Shown here: positions 42,974 through 52,671 of the stretch, one piece after another
Numbering within the stretch: the first letter of the stretch is position 1
Layout of the letters: each line of letters begins with the position of its first letter
Origin: Hyphomicrobium sp. NDB2Meth4
GTDB taxonomy: Bacteria; Pseudomonadota; Alphaproteobacteria; Rhizobiales; Hyphomicrobiaceae
Reading direction: 5' to 3'
Assembly (NCBI RefSeq): GCF_900117445.1
Contig: NZ_FPEJ01000001.1
Location: forward strand, 920,501 to 984,500
DNA: 64,000 bases
Program-made: the position numbers and the translations under genes
Notes under the pieces: generated by a model
What the model saw: only the letters and a program-made list of their open reading frames with translations
Database searches by the model: none
What the model was told of the DNA's origin: nothing

Positions 42974-44014
42974 ATGGGCCAGCCACAGACACTTGCGGCT
43001 TATTTCGCCGGATGGGCCGGGGAAAGGCCAGCGCGGCTCGCCGTAGCATCGACGATGCGCGCGCTCGCGACAGTAGCCATCGAGCTTTCTGAGCTTCTCG
43101 GCCAGGGAGCCCTTGCCGGTCCCCTGGGTCGTGGCACCGGCAAGGTCGGCGACGTGGACGAGCAAAAGGAGATCGACCTTCTCGCCAACAACCGCATCGT
43201 CGAGGTGCTGCGCGATGCGCCCGTCGCCGCCATTGCTTCCGAGGAGATGGACGCCCCGCTGCTCCTTGATGAAAAGAAGCCGCTGCTGGTCGCCATCGAC
43301 CCGCTCGATGGTTCGTCCAACATCGACGCCAACGCCTCCATCGGCACGATTTTCACGGTTCTTCCCGCCCTCGAACACAACGGGGAGCCGTCCGCCTTCC
43401 TGCAATGTGGCGTCAATCAGCTCGCCGGCGGCTTTTTCCTCTATGGACCGCAGACTGTGCTCGTCTCGACGGTCGGCGCCGGCACGCAGGTCTTCACCCT
43501 CGACCGCCGCACCGGAACGTTCGTGCTGACGCATCCGAAGGTCGAGATCCCGGCGCGCACCACCGAGTACGCGATCAACGACTCCAACTCGCGCCACTGG
43601 GACGACCCGGTCCGCACCTACATCGATGACTGTCGCCGCGGCAAGGAAGGCCCCCGCGGACGCGACTTCAACATGCGTTGGACCGGCTCTCCGGTGGCCG
43701 ATTTTTATCGCATCATCTCGCGCGGTGGCATCTACCTCTATCCGGGCGACAAGCGCCGCAGCTTCCGCAACGGCCGCCTGCGCCTCGTCTACGAGGCGAA
43801 CCCGATATCGTGGGTGATCGAGCAGGCCGGCGGCGCCGCCTCGACCGGCCGCGAGCGCGTGATGGAGGTGCGGCCCAGCTCGCTACACCAACGCATCCCG
43901 CTCATCGCCGGATCGCGCTTCGAGGTCGAGCATGTGGTAAGACTGCACGACGGGCGCCAGGTACGCGGCGAACGCTCGCCGCTGTTCAGCCGCCGGGGCC
44001 TCCTCCGGTTCTAA
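42974..44014 (+). CDS. fbp: Class I fructose-1,6-bisphosphatase
   Basis: A 346-residue FBPase that hydrolyses fructose-1,6-bisphosphate in gluconeogenesis or the Calvin cycle. It has the metal and substrate motif DPLDGSSNID at 109-118, GDVDEQKEIDLLANN near 58, AIASEEMD near 86 and RRSFRNGRLRLVYEANPISWVIEQAGG near 275. It is longer at the C-terminus than the minimal family core by a basic tail. It is followed by phosphoribulokinase after 34 bp, the arrangement of a cbbF-cbbP pair. Confidence 0.95.
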   Translation: MGQPQTLAAYFAGWAGERPARLAVASTMRALATVAIELSELLGQGALAGPLGRGTGKVGDVDEQKEIDLLANNRIVEVLRDAPVAAIASEEMDAPLLLDEKKPLLVAIDPLDGSSNIDANASIGTIFTVLPALEHNGEPSAFLQCGVNQLAGGFFLYGPQTVLVSTVGAGTQVFTLDRRTGTFVLTHPKVEIPARTTEYAINDSNSRHWDDPVRTYIDDCRRGKEGPRGRDFNMRWTGSPVADFYRIISRGGIYLYPGDKRRSFRNGRLRLVYEANPISWVIEQAGGAASTGRERVMEVRPSSLHQRIPLIAGSRFEVEHVVRLHDGRQVRGERSPLFSRRGLLRF

Positions 44015-44048
44015 TTAATCAATAATTATAAGGCACTATCGCGGGGCC

Positions 44049-44921
44049 ATGTCAGCTAAACATCCCATCATCTCGGTCACGGGATCCTCGGGCGCCGGCA
44101 CCACATCGGTGCGCCAGACGTTCGAGAACATCTTCCGCCGCGAGCACATCAGCGCCGCCTTCATCCAGGGCGACGCTTTCCACCGCTATGGCCGGATCGA
44201 AATGGAGCAGGCGATTGTCGAGGCGCGTAACCTCGGAAATAACCATTTCAGCCACTTCGGCGAAGAGGCAAACTTGCTCGCCGAGCTCGAAGAGGTATTC
44301 CGCACCTACGGCGAAAGCGGCCGCGGCCGAACGCGCCACTACGTCCACGACGAGCACGATGCAGAGCGGCATCAAGCGCCGGTCGGCACCTTCACCGAAT
44401 GGGAGGATTTCCCTCGCGGCACCGACCTGCTGTTCTACGAAGGGCTGCATGGGGCCGTCGTCACCCCGAAAGTGAATGTCGCTCGCCACGCCGATCTCAA
44501 AATCGGCGTCGTGCCTGTGATCAATCTCGAGTGGATTCAGAAGCTCATCCGCGACAAGTCGATGCGCGGCTACTCGCATGACGAAGCCGTCGACGCCATC
44601 CTGACGCGCATGCCCGACTACGTGAACTACATCTGCCCGCAGTTCACCGAGACCGACATCAACTTCCAGCGCGTCCCAACCGTCGACACCTCGAACCCGT
44701 TCATCTCGCGCTGGATTCCAACGCCCGATGAATCGATGGTCGTCATCCGTTTCCGCGATCCGCGCGGCATCGACTTCCAGTATCTCCTGTCGATGATCCC
44801 CGACAGCTTCATGTCGCGCGCCAATTCGATCGTCATCCCCGGCGGCAAGCTCGATCTCGCCATGCAGCTCATCCTGACGCCGCATATCCTGGCGCTCGTC
44901 GAGCGCCGCCGCCGCGCGTAG
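44049..44921 (+). CDS. prkB: Phosphoribulokinase, bacterial type
   Basis: A 290-residue kinase that phosphorylates ribulose-5-phosphate to ribulose-1,5-bisphosphate. It has the P-loop GSSGAGTTS at 12-20, QGDAFHRYGRIEME near 40, HYVHDEHDAERHQAPVG near 97, and FYEGLHGAVVTPKVNVARHADLKIGVVPVINLEW near 138. Length and motifs fit the octameric proteobacterial class. No Rubisco gene is in the window. In Methylorubrum extorquens this enzyme has been shown to be needed for growth on C1 compounds because its product signals to a regulator; whether that applies here is open. Confidence 0.96.
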   Translation: MSAKHPIISVTGSSGAGTTSVRQTFENIFRREHISAAFIQGDAFHRYGRIEMEQAIVEARNLGNNHFSHFGEEANLLAELEEVFRTYGESGRGRTRHYVHDEHDAERHQAPVGTFTEWEDFPRGTDLLFYEGLHGAVVTPKVNVARHADLKIGVVPVINLEWIQKLIRDKSMRGYSHDEAVDAILTRMPDYVNYICPQFTETDINFQRVPTVDTSNPFISRWIPTPDESMVVIRFRDPRGIDFQYLLSMIPDSFMSRANSIVIPGGKLDLAMQLILTPHILALVERRRRA

Positions 44922-45044
44922 TGACGCAGCATTTTTGCACAGGACCGGGCTCAGACCGGAACTGCCGAGTTGTTAGAAAGGCTGACGGACGTTAGCTAAT
45001 CTGGCAAACCGCGCCTCTTGCGGTCTTCTGGAGGAACGAACGAA

Positions 45045-45734
45045 ATGGCCGGTACCGTCACCATCGCTCCGTCGATCCTGTCGGCCGACTTCAGCCGCTT
45101 GCGCGATGAGGTCGCGACCGTCGAGGCCGCAGGCGCTGACTGGATCCATCTCGATGTGATGGACGGACACTTCGTGCCCAACATCACCTTCGGCCCGCCC
45201 ATCATCAAGGCGCTGCGTCCGCACTCCAAGAAGATTTTCGACGTGCATCTGATGATCGCGCCGGCCGACCCCTACCTCGAAGCGTTCGCCGATGCAGGTG
45301 CTGACATCATCACGGTGCATCCGGAGGCCGGCCCACACCTCGACCGCAGCCTGCAGACCATCAAGGCGCTGGGCAAGAAGGCGGGCGTCGCCATCAATCC
45401 GGCTACGCCTGAAGACTGCCTCGCGTATGTGCTCGATCGTCTCGACCTCGTCTTGATCATGACGGTCAATCCCGGCTTCGGCGGTCAGAGCTTCATCCCC
45501 GCGATGGTCGACAAGGTGCGCCGCGTGAAGGCGATGATCGGCTCGCGTCCCATCGACATCGAGATTGACGGGGGGATCACGCCGGAGACCGCGCCGCTTG
45601 TCGCCGCCGCGGGCGCCAACGTGCTCGTCGCGGGCTCCGCCGTCTTCAAAGGCGGCACCCAGGAATCCTACGCGGCGAACATCGCGGCGATCCGCTCGGC
45701 CGCTGATGCCGCCCGCGGCAAGGCCGCTGCTTAA
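45045..45734 (+). CDS. rpe: Ribulose-phosphate 3-epimerase
   Basis: A 229-residue TIM-barrel epimerase that interconverts ribulose-5-phosphate and xylulose-5-phosphate. It has [33 protein letters not shown] near residue 36, [11 protein letters not shown] near 67, [16 protein letters not shown] near 137 and EIDGGI near 172, with the metal-binding His and Asp residues visible. The start is the ATG at 45045, with GGAGGA about 10 nt upstream; an open extension of nine codons exists before it. It completes an fbp-prk-rpe run. Confidence 0.96.
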   Translation: MAGTVTIAPSILSADFSRLRDEVATVEAAGADWIHLDVMDGHFVPNITFGPPIIKALRPHSKKIFDVHLMIAPADPYLEAFADAGADIITVHPEAGPHLDRSLQTIKALGKKAGVAINPATPEDCLAYVLDRLDLVLIMTVNPGFGGQSFIPAMVDKVRRVKAMIGSRPIDIEIDGGITPETAPLVAAAGANVLVAGSAVFKGGTQESYAANIAAIRSAADAARGKAAA

Positions 45735-45812
45735 GAACGCCGTCCGCGCTTATCCCCGCACGGAAAAGCCGCGCCTATCCTCGCGCAACGAGTTTTCAGT
45801 TGCGAGGATCGC

Positions 45813-48011
45813 GTGGACGATACGCCCAACCTCGGCCTGCCTTACATCATGGCGGCCCAATCCCAGAAGCACGTCACCCACAACGAGGCCATCCGAGCCC
45901 TCGATGCGATTGTGCAGCTCTCGGTGCTCGATCGCGACCTGAGCGAGCCGCCCGAATCTCCCGCTGAAGGCGCCCGCTATATCGTCGCCGACAGCCCGAT
46001 CGGCGCTTGGGCCGACCACGCCGGAGACATCGCCGCGTATCAGGACGGCGCCTGGATGCTCTACGCGCCGCGCGAAGGATGGATCGCCTGGGTCGCAGAC
46101 GAAGAAACGGCCGTTGTGTTCAGCGGCTCCGCGTGGACGGCGCTGTCGACCGGCGAAGGTGGCGGCGGCGGTTCCGGCGACTTTGCAACGCTCGGCATCA
46201 ACACTGACGCCGACACGACCAACCGCCTCGCGGTCTCGGCCGACGCGACGTTGCTCAGCCACGATGGCAATGATCACCGGCTCAAGATCAACAAGGCGAC
46301 CACCACCGACACGGCGAGCCTGCTGTACCAGACCGGCTTTTCCGGCCGCGCCGAGATGGGCCTCGCGGGCGACGATGATTTCCACTTCAAGGTCAGCGCC
46401 GACGGCACGAGCTGGAACGAAGCCATCGTCATCGACAAGGACACCGGCGCGGTGTCGTTCCCCAACACGACGATTGGGGGCAGCGGCGGCGTCGGCGGAC
46501 CCGGCTCATCGACAGACGGAAACATCGCGACCTTCGACGGCACCAGCGGCGACGCAATCTCAGACAGCGGCAAGGCCGTCTCGATCGACGGCACATTCGC
46601 CGCCAACAGTGACGCCAAGGTGCCGACCGAAAAGGCGGTGAAGACTTACGTCGCATCCGCCATTGACGCCGTGCGCGACGGCGTGTCCTCGGCCTACGAC
46701 ACTCTCGCCGAACTCGCCGCTGGGCTCGCCGGTAAGCTCACCGCCGCCAGCAATCTCTCCGACCTTGCCAGTGCTGCGACAGCGCGAACCAACCTGGGCC
46801 TTGCCATCGGCACTAACGTCCAGGCCTATAGCGCCAACCTCACCACCTTCGCCGCCATCGCGCCATCGAGTAACGTACAGTCCCTGCTCGGCGCGGCGAA
46901 CTATGCCGCCATGCGCGCGCAGCTCGACCTTGAGGCCGGCACCGATTTCTACAGCAAGTCCGCCGTCGACGCCGCCTTCCAGCCGCTCGACAGCGACCTG
47001 ACGGCCGTCGCCAGCCTCTCGCCTTCGAACGACGACGTGCTCCAGCGTAAGTCAGGCTCATGGACCAATCGCACGCCTGCCCAGCTCACCGCCGACCTGT
47101 CCGCCTTCACTGGCGACAGCGGCAGCGGCGGCATCAAAGGCCTGGTGCCCGCGCCAACTGCTGGCGACGCTGCGGGTGGCAAGTTTCTGCGCGCCGATGG
47201 ATCGTGGGCCGCGCCGGCAGGCGGTGGTGGCAGCGCTACGCGCGAGCTTCTCACTGCGGCACGCACTTACTACGTACGCACCGACGGTTCGGACACCAAC
47301 AACGGCTTGGCCAATACCTCAGGCGGCGCCTTCGCCACGATGCAGAAGGCGCTGGATGTCGTCGGAACACTCGACCTCTCGATCTACGACGTCACCGTCC
47401 AAGTGGCAGCTGGCACCTATACGGCCGGTGTTTCCCTCTCAGGAGCGTTCGTTGGCGCGGGCTCGGTCACCCTGCGCGGAGACCCCACGACACCCGCCAA
47501 CGTGGTTATCTCGACCACCGGCAGCCATTGCATTTCCGCCTCGGGCGACGGGGTGCATTTCAACGTCTCTGGCTTCAAGCTGCAGACGACCACCTCGGGC
47601 TCGTGCCTGTCGGCGGGCAAAGGCGCCCGCATCAGTGTCACCGGGGCCATCGAGTTCGGCTCTGCCGCCACGTACCATTGCGCAGCGGATGCCTCGAACA
47701 TCGACCTCACGTCGATCAGCTATAAGATTTCAGGTGGCGCAGGCGTGCACTTCGCATCCGTTTCCGGCGCCAACATATCGGCCGTCAACTGCACCGTGAC
47801 GCTGACCGGCACGCCTGCCTTTGCGACGGCATTCGCCTATGCCACGTCGCTGTCGATGGTGGTCTCGCTGCTCATGACCTACAGCGGATCGGCGACCGGC
47901 AAGCGCTACGACATCAGCGGCAATTCGGTGGTCAACACCTTCGGCGGCGGCGCCAGCGCATTGCCCGGCGGGACGGCCGGCAGCACAGCCACCGGGGGGC
48001 AGTACCTGTAA
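45813..48011 (+). CDS. DUF2793 protein with phage-tail-like beta-helix C-terminus
   Basis: A 732-residue protein. The N-terminal DUF2793 module (about 1-110: LGLPYIMAAQSQKHVTHNEAIRALD, LDRDLSEPPESPAEGARYIV) is typical of tail or gene-transfer-agent-associated proteins. The Gly/Ser/Thr/Ala-rich middle carries repeats common in tail fibres. A C-terminal part from about 480 (YYVRTDGSDTNNGLANTSGGAFATMQKAL) resembles a right-handed beta-helix as in phage tail spikes. The GTG start has a GAGGA upstream. It sits alone between rpe and ubiE, with no other phage genes in view. It probably acts outside the cell, but its role is unknown. Confidence 0.8.
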   Translation: MDDTPNLGLPYIMAAQSQKHVTHNEAIRALDAIVQLSVLDRDLSEPPESPAEGARYIVADSPIGAWADHAGDIAAYQDGAWMLYAPREGWIAWVADEETAVVFSGSAWTALSTGEGGGGGSGDFATLGINTDADTTNRLAVSADATLLSHDGNDHRLKINKATTTDTASLLYQTGFSGRAEMGLAGDDDFHFKVSADGTSWNEAIVIDKDTGAVSFPNTTIGGSGGVGGPGSSTDGNIATFDGTSGDAISDSGKAVSIDGTFAANSDAKVPTEKAVKTYVASAIDAVRDGVSSAYDTLAELAAGLAGKLTAASNLSDLASAATARTNLGLAIGTNVQAYSANLTTFAAIAPSSNVQSLLGAANYAAMRAQLDLEAGTDFYSKSAVDAAFQPLDSDLTAVASLSPSNDDVLQRKSGSWTNRTPAQLTADLSAFTGDSGSGGIKGLVPAPTAGDAAGGKFLRADGSWAAPAGGGGSATRELLTAARTYYVRTDGSDTNNGLANTSGGAFATMQKALDVVGTLDLSIYDVTVQVAAGTYTAGVSLSGAFVGAGSVTLRGDPTTPANVVISTTGSHCISASGDGVHFNVSGFKLQTTTSGSCLSAGKGARISVTGAIEFGSAATYHCAADASNIDLTSISYKISGGAGVHFASVSGANISAVNCTVTLTGTPAFATAFAYATSLSMVVSLLMTYSGSATGKRYDISGNSVVNTFGGGASALPGGTAGSTATGGQYL

Positions 48012-48027
48012 CGCGAGGCGGCGCCGG

Positions 48028-48798
48028 TCAGAGCTTCCAGCCGGAATGGATCGCCGCCACGCCGCCGGTGAGATTGCGGCAGCTGACACGCTCGAAACCC
48101 GCATTGCGGATGAGTGCCGCGAACTTCTCCTGGTTGGGGAACTTGCGGATGCTCTCGACCAGATAGCGATAGGAGTCGGCATCGCCCGCGACGGCTTGGC
48201 CGATGCGCGGGATTACCTCGAACGAGTGGAAGTCATAGAGGCGGTCGAGGATCGGCACGTCGACGTGCGAAAACTCGAGGCAAAGGAACCGCCCGCCAAT
48301 CTTCAACACGCGGTAGGCTTCCGCCAGCGCTTTGTCGATGTGCGTGACATTGCGAATGCCGAACGCGATCGTATAGGCATCGAACGAGCGATCCGCGAAC
48401 GGCAGCTCCTCTGCGTTGCCTTCCTTGAAGCTGATCCGGTTCTGCAGCCCTGCGTCGGCGACGCGGCGCTCGCCCACCGCGATCATCTCCGGGCTGATGT
48501 CGCACAGCGTCGCCACCGCATTCGGACCGCTCGCCCGCGCATACCGCAAGCTGATGTCGCCGGTGCCGCCGGCAACATCGAGCAGATGGAACGGCTGGTC
48601 GCCGCGCGGCGGATTGAGCGTACCGATGAGGTCGCGCTTCCACAGCCGGTGCAGCCCGCCCGACATCAGGTCGTTCATCAGGTCATAGCGCTCGGCAACA
48701 CTCGCGAACACGCGGTTGACGAGACCTTGCCGCTCGGTCTCTTCGATGCGCCGAAACCCGAAGGTGGTGCTGGTGTCGTCTGCTGATGGCTCGCTCAT
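48028..48798 (-). CDS. ubiE: Ubiquinone/menaquinone C-methyltransferase UbiE
   Basis: A 256-residue SAM-dependent methyltransferase of ubiquinone synthesis. It has [22 protein letters not shown] near the start, the SAM-binding [12 protein letters not shown] near residue 73, [46 protein letters not shown] near 130, and [26 protein letters not shown] near the end. All are diagnostic and the length is standard. It diverges from mutM, a pairing common in alphaproteobacteria, where ubiB is often nearby. Confidence 0.96.
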   Translation of the reverse strand: MSEPSADDTSTTFGFRRIEETERQGLVNRVFASVAERYDLMNDLMSGGLHRLWKRDLIGTLNPPRGDQPFHLLDVAGGTGDISLRYARASGPNAVATLCDISPEMIAVGERRVADAGLQNRISFKEGNAEELPFADRSFDAYTIAFGIRNVTHIDKALAEAYRVLKIGGRFLCLEFSHVDVPILDRLYDFHSFEVIPRIGQAVAGDADSYRYLVESIRKFPNQEKFAALIRNAGFERVSCRNLTGGVAAIHSGWKL

Positions 48799-48875
48799 GC
48801 GCGGGACAATAGCGAAGCCCGAGCCTCGGCGCTATGCTCCCGCGCCCATGCCCCCAGCGACACAGATGCCCCCCA

Positions 48876-49742
48876 ATGCCTGAGCTTCCCGAGGTCGAGA
48901 TCGTCCGCCGCGGCCTGCTGCCGGCCCTCGAAGGGCATACCTTTGCCAGCGTCGAGCAGCATCGGCCCGACCTGCGTTTCCCCCTGCCCGATGATTTTCC
49001 CGGGCGGCTGCGTGGCCGCAAGGTGCTCAGTCTGGAGCGCCGCGGCAAATATCTTCTGGCCCGCCTGTCGGGCGGCGACGTGCTGCTGATGCATCTCGGC
49101 ATGACCGGGCGCTTCACAATCGACGGCAAGGGCCGAACGGTTAACGCAAAGAACGGGCCCGGACGCGCCGCACACGATCACGTCGTCTTCCACATGAAGG
49201 ACGGCGCCACGATTTCCTATAACGACACGCGCCGCTTCGGCTTCATGAAGCTGATCCCGGAGAAGGAACTCGCCGAGCATCCGCTGATGCATCATCTGGG
49301 TGTTGAGCCGCTGAGCGCCGAGCTCACTCCCGAGTACCTGGCGCAGCGGGCGTACGGCAAGAAGGTGAACCTCAAGGCGTTCCTGTCCGATCAGCGCATC
49401 ATCGCCGGCCTGGGAAACATCTACGTGTGCGAAGCGCTATATCGGGCCGGCCTCTCGCCGGAGCGCGGCGCCGCCACCATCGCCACCAAGACCGGTCGCC
49501 CCAACGAGCGCGCGGTCGCACTCGTCGCCGCTATTCGAGCGGTGCTCGAAGACGCCATCAAGGCGGGAGGTTCGACGCTGCGCGATTATCGCCAGGCCGA
49601 CGGCGAGCTGGGCTACTTCCAGCATTCGTTCCGCGTGTATGGGCGCGAGGGCAAGCCGTGCCGGCACAAGGGTTGCGGCACGGTGCACCGCATCGTGCAA
49701 GGCGGACGCTCAACCTTCTACTGTCCGCGCTGCCAGCGCTAA
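48876..49742 (+). CDS. mutM: Formamidopyrimidine-DNA glycosylase (Fpg)
   Basis: A 288-residue base-excision repair glycosylase that removes 8-oxoguanine and formamidopyrimidines. It begins MPELPEVE, with Pro2 as the catalytic nucleophile and Glu3 behind it, then LERRGKYLL (Lys of the active site) near residue 55. The C-terminal zinc finger reads [26 protein letters not shown], with four Cys. An open extension upstream of this ATG exists, but the family start PELPE decides the position. It overlaps the next convergent gene by 4 bp. Confidence 0.97.
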   Translation: MPELPEVEIVRRGLLPALEGHTFASVEQHRPDLRFPLPDDFPGRLRGRKVLSLERRGKYLLARLSGGDVLLMHLGMTGRFTIDGKGRTVNAKNGPGRAAHDHVVFHMKDGATISYNDTRRFGFMKLIPEKELAEHPLMHHLGVEPLSAELTPEYLAQRAYGKKVNLKAFLSDQRIIAGLGNIYVCEALYRAGLSPERGAATIATKTGRPNERAVALVAAIRAVLEDAIKAGGSTLRDYRQADGELGYFQHSFRVYGREGKPCRHKGCGTVHRIVQGGRSTFYCPRCQR

Positions 49743-50335
49743 GCTGGGGTGCTGCGTCGATACGTGACCAGCGACGCGACCGAGATCGCGATCACCGTCA
49801 GGCCGCCTGTCAGGAACACGATGTTTGCCGCCCAGTCGTCCTTGGGCGTCGCGAGCTTGCCCGAACCCACCAGATAGATGAGCGAGATAACGACAGCCAC
49901 GATGAGCGCCAGCGTCAGCTGCATCAAGCGCCGAAGTCCCGGACCGCTACGAAACGGTGCTCGGCTTCCGATCAGGTAACGCGCAGCAGCAAGTGCCGCC
50001 GCTGCAAGCAGCACCATGCCCGCACCGTACTGCCACCAGTGACGCCATACCAAACCGCCCAGCGAATAGGCGGTGAACATCACCGCCGCTCCCCAGCCAT
50101 AGGTTGCCGCGGTCAGCACCGAATTGTCCCAAGCCCACCGCGCATCTCCCGACCCCGCGCCTGGGCGCCACAGCGGAACGTTGATGCGCAACAGGAACAT
50201 GATCACCTGCAGCGCGTAGAGGGCCGCCGCCAGCGCGAAGATCGGCTGCGATTGCCGCGCCGCTGCGAGCACGGCGATGATCACACTCAACACCGCAGCG
50301 AGCAGCAGTGTCGGCAACATTCGTTTCACCGGCAT
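49739..50335 (-). CDS. Membrane protein, paralogue of the next gene
   Basis: A 198-residue protein with about six transmembrane helices. The middle reads [27 protein letters not shown] and the end [20 protein letters not shown]. The following gene carries matching WHEWWQYVLAGVGG and DWAANAVFFFGAVALAIIS segments at the same places, so the two are tandem duplicates. No family was recognised. Confidence 0.8.
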   Translation of the reverse strand: MPVKRMLPTLLLAAVLSVIIAVLAAARQSQPIFALAAALYALQVIMFLLRINVPLWRPGAGSGDARWAWDNSVLTAATYGWGAAVMFTAYSLGGLVWRHWWQYGAGMVLLAAAALAAARYLIGSRAPFRSGPGLRRLMQLTLALIVAVVISLIYLVGSGKLATPKDDWAANIVFLTGGLTVIAISVASLVTYRRSTPA

Positions 50336-50366
50336 CGATCCCTCACGTCCGAGCTGTTTTGTAACT

Positions 50367-50948
50367 CTAGCGCCGACGCGCCGAAGGGCCCCAAAGGGCG
50401 TTTGCGCTGATGATCGCCAGGGCGACCGCGCCGAAAAAGAACACTGCGTTTGCCGCCCAGTCGGGCTCGGCCGGGTTGCGTGGCATCTTGCCGTCGATGA
50501 CCATGCCGATGACCGCGATGATCATGCCTCCGAACTGGCCGATGGTGAGATAGCGCGCGATGTTGAGCAGCGCTTGATCCTCGCGTCCGGCCGCCGTGTC
50601 CTTCGCCATCATGGCGCTGAAGCCGAGGCAAAGCGCCGCGCCGCCAACGCCGGCTAGGACGTATTGCCACCACTCGTGCCAGCTCAGCACGAGCTGGTAG
50701 GTCACGAGCATCGACAACCCGGCCCACGCCCAGACGAGGCCCATCCACGCCGAAGTCGATCCAGCCAGCGCCGGTTCCGAGCCGCCGGAGCGCGCCAGCC
50801 TCGCGCGATTGGAAAGCGCGAGCAGAACGAAGATGGCACAAGTGGCGGCAGCGACGGCCATCTGGACCCAGTAACCCTGGGTCGCGGCATAGCTGACAGC
50901 GGCCGTCCCGGCCACCAGAGCGCCCACCCACAGCCCTACTGAAATCAT
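50367..50948 (-). CDS. Membrane protein, paralogue of the previous gene
   Basis: A 193-residue protein with about five to six transmembrane helices (ISVGLWVGALVAGTAAVSYAAT at the start), a polar stretch (NRARLARSGGSEPALAG) and the shared WHEWWQYVLAGVGG and DWAANAVFFFGA blocks. It lies 31 bp upstream of the paralogue on the same strand, so they are co-transcribed. The function is unknown. Confidence 0.8.
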   Translation of the reverse strand: MISVGLWVGALVAGTAAVSYAATQGYWVQMAVAAATCAIFVLLALSNRARLARSGGSEPALAGSTSAWMGLVWAWAGLSMLVTYQLVLSWHEWWQYVLAGVGGAALCLGFSAMMAKDTAAGREDQALLNIARYLTIGQFGGMIIAVIGMVIDGKMPRNPAEPDWAANAVFFFGAVALAIISANALWGPSARRR

Positions 50949-51191
50949 TGTTCCCCCTTACTGCGTTCGCTTGGAGCGACAACAGAGCCCGGGGAACGAC
51001 GATCTGGCAAGCCTGAGAGACGCTTAACGGCCCGGAAGCGCCGTTGACCCTACACTTTGTCGCGTCTATAGGATCGCCACTTGACGCCGCTCGAAGCTTT
51101 ATGCTCCGGGCGGCAGACGCATTTGGACAAGGCTACACCTGGGGTGGCGCCTGCGTTCGGGCGACGGCAGGTGTTAGAAGAGGAACGACAT

Positions 51192-51455
51192 ATGGCCAAT
51201 ACGAAGTCTGCAAAGAAGGCGGCCCGCCAGATGGTGCGCCGTACCGAGATCAACAAGGCGCGCACCACGCGTGCACGTACCTCCGTGCGCTCGGTCGAAG
51301 AAGCGATCAAGTCGGGCGACAAGGAAGCCGCGACGAAAGCACTGCGTGCAGCGAGCCCGCTTCTTGCGCGCACCGCTCAGAAGGGCGTGATGCACAAGAA
51401 GACCGCGAGCCGCAAAGTTTCGCGCCTCAACGCACGCATCAAGGCGATGGCGTAA
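51192..51455 (+). CDS. rpsT: Ribosomal protein S20
   Basis: An 87-residue small, highly basic S20 protein that binds 16S rRNA in the 30S subunit. It starts [21 protein letters not shown] and ends [19 protein letters not shown], typical of the family. A GAGGAA ribosome-binding site precedes the ATG. A hairpin (51492-51524) follows the stop. rpsT next to dnaA is a common arrangement in alphaproteobacteria. Confidence 0.97.
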   Translation: MANTKSAKKAARQMVRRTEINKARTTRARTSVRSVEEAIKSGDKEAATKALRAASPLLARTAQKGVMHKKTASRKVSRLNARIKAMA

Positions 51456-51491
51456 CACGCACGCCGTTCCCTTCGGGGGACTACCAATGAC

Positions 51492-51524
51492 GGTGCGGTA
51501 AGTTCGCAACAGCACTACCGCACC
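51492..51524 (+). terminator. Hairpin after rpsT
   Basis: A GGTGCGGTA/TACCGCACC stem of 9 bp with a 15-nt loop, 36 bp after rpsT. No T-run is present, so its termination efficiency is uncertain. Confidence 0.5.
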
Positions 51525-52095
51525 ATCCACCGTCACCACACGAGTCTTGAACAGGCCTAAGTGACGGATTCCGCGATGCTCAACGCACGCGACGCGAGGC
51601 TCTCGCCCGCATATTGCCCAAATTGATGAGCGGGCAGACCAAACACAAAATGACAATTGAGCGACGTACCAGAGGACAAGTTTCTCTGGTCGTGCGCGCT
51701 CGCTATCGCGCCTTGAAAATCATGAGTTTGCGCGCGCCGCTATCCACAGTTCTTAGCTGCAATACACAGGATATCCACGCATTGAGGACTCTTGCGCGCA
51801 CCTCTGCAACCGATCATTCATGCACCGGTTACGCTTGCTTAAGGCAGAGTTAAGAGCTACGGTCCTGGGTGTCGAGGCGCCTGCATTTATCCAGTGTTCC
51901 GGCGCTCGTCATCGCCAGGTTTTGTACAGTATCGCGTCCCTGGTTTCAGCGTAGCTTATGTTCGGTTCTGCGTATCTTTCTGAGCAGTTGCTCGGAAAGT
52001 GGAGGAGATCGTTTCCTCTATCGCATGCCGGGCATGTGAGCAGTTCGATCTGAGGCGATAAGCTCAGGTCGGATCTGTGTGTTGGAGGACGTAGG
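51525..52095. other. rpsT-dnaA intergenic region with weak DnaA-box-like sites
   Basis: A 571-bp stretch without a gene. It has near-matches to the DnaA box TTATCCACA: CTATCCACA (51740-51748), ATATCCACG (51771-51779) and TTATCCAGT (51887-51895). The stretch at 51640-52000 is more AT-rich than its surroundings. This fits DnaA binding near the gene, as autoregulation or part of an origin. The box matches are imperfect and no clear unwinding element was identified, so an origin is only possible. Confidence 0.35.
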
Positions 52096-52539
52096 GTGCA
52101 GTCGGTTGAAGTCGTCCACATCGAAGACGTGCCTGTGGAAGAGGCCTGGGCTCGTCTGGCGGAAGATGCGGGTGCCGTTCTGATCGACGTGCGGACCAGG
52201 GCGGAATGGACATTCGTGGGGCTCCCCGATCTTTCATCGATCGGCAAGCGGGTTCTCACGGTGGAATGGCAGACGTATCCGGAAGGCAGCGGCGAAGCAG
52301 GCTTCACGGAACGGATGTCCAAGGCGCTCGATGCGGCGGGCGCTACAAAAGATAGCGAGTTGTTCTTCATCTGCCGATCTGGCGCACGCAGCCGCCTGGC
52401 TGCGGAAGCTATGGCAAATGCTGGCTATCGACGATGCAGTAATGTGGCGGACGGTTTCGAGGGGCCTCTCGATGCCGATCGCCACCGAGGGCAGGCCGCT
52501 GGCTGGAAAGCCGCGGGCTTAGCTTGGGTGCAAGGTTAG
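52096..52539 (+). CDS. Rhodanese-like domain protein
   Basis: A 147-residue single-domain rhodanese. It has VLIDVRTRAEWTFVGLPDL near residue 28 and the active-site loop FICRSGARS near 97, with the catalytic Cys in a six-residue CRSGAR loop typical of sulfurtransferases. A GTG start with GGAGG upstream is clear. It lies just before dnaA on the same strand, about 130 bp away. It probably transfers sulfane sulfur; the partner is unknown. Confidence 0.93.
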   Translation: MQSVEVVHIEDVPVEEAWARLAEDAGAVLIDVRTRAEWTFVGLPDLSSIGKRVLTVEWQTYPEGSGEAGFTERMSKALDAAGATKDSELFFICRSGARSRLAAEAMANAGYRRCSNVADGFEGPLDADRHRGQAAGWKAAGLAWVQG

Positions 52540-52671
52540 CGCACCCGTTACGGAAGACCCGGATTTGGACCTCTTGCGCAACCGCGGCGGCGGACGGCGT
52601 CGGTCGATCTTTGTCTGGGTGACTTTGAGGTGCAGGTCGAAAAAGTTCGATTAAGTGCGGGGGTTTCACAC

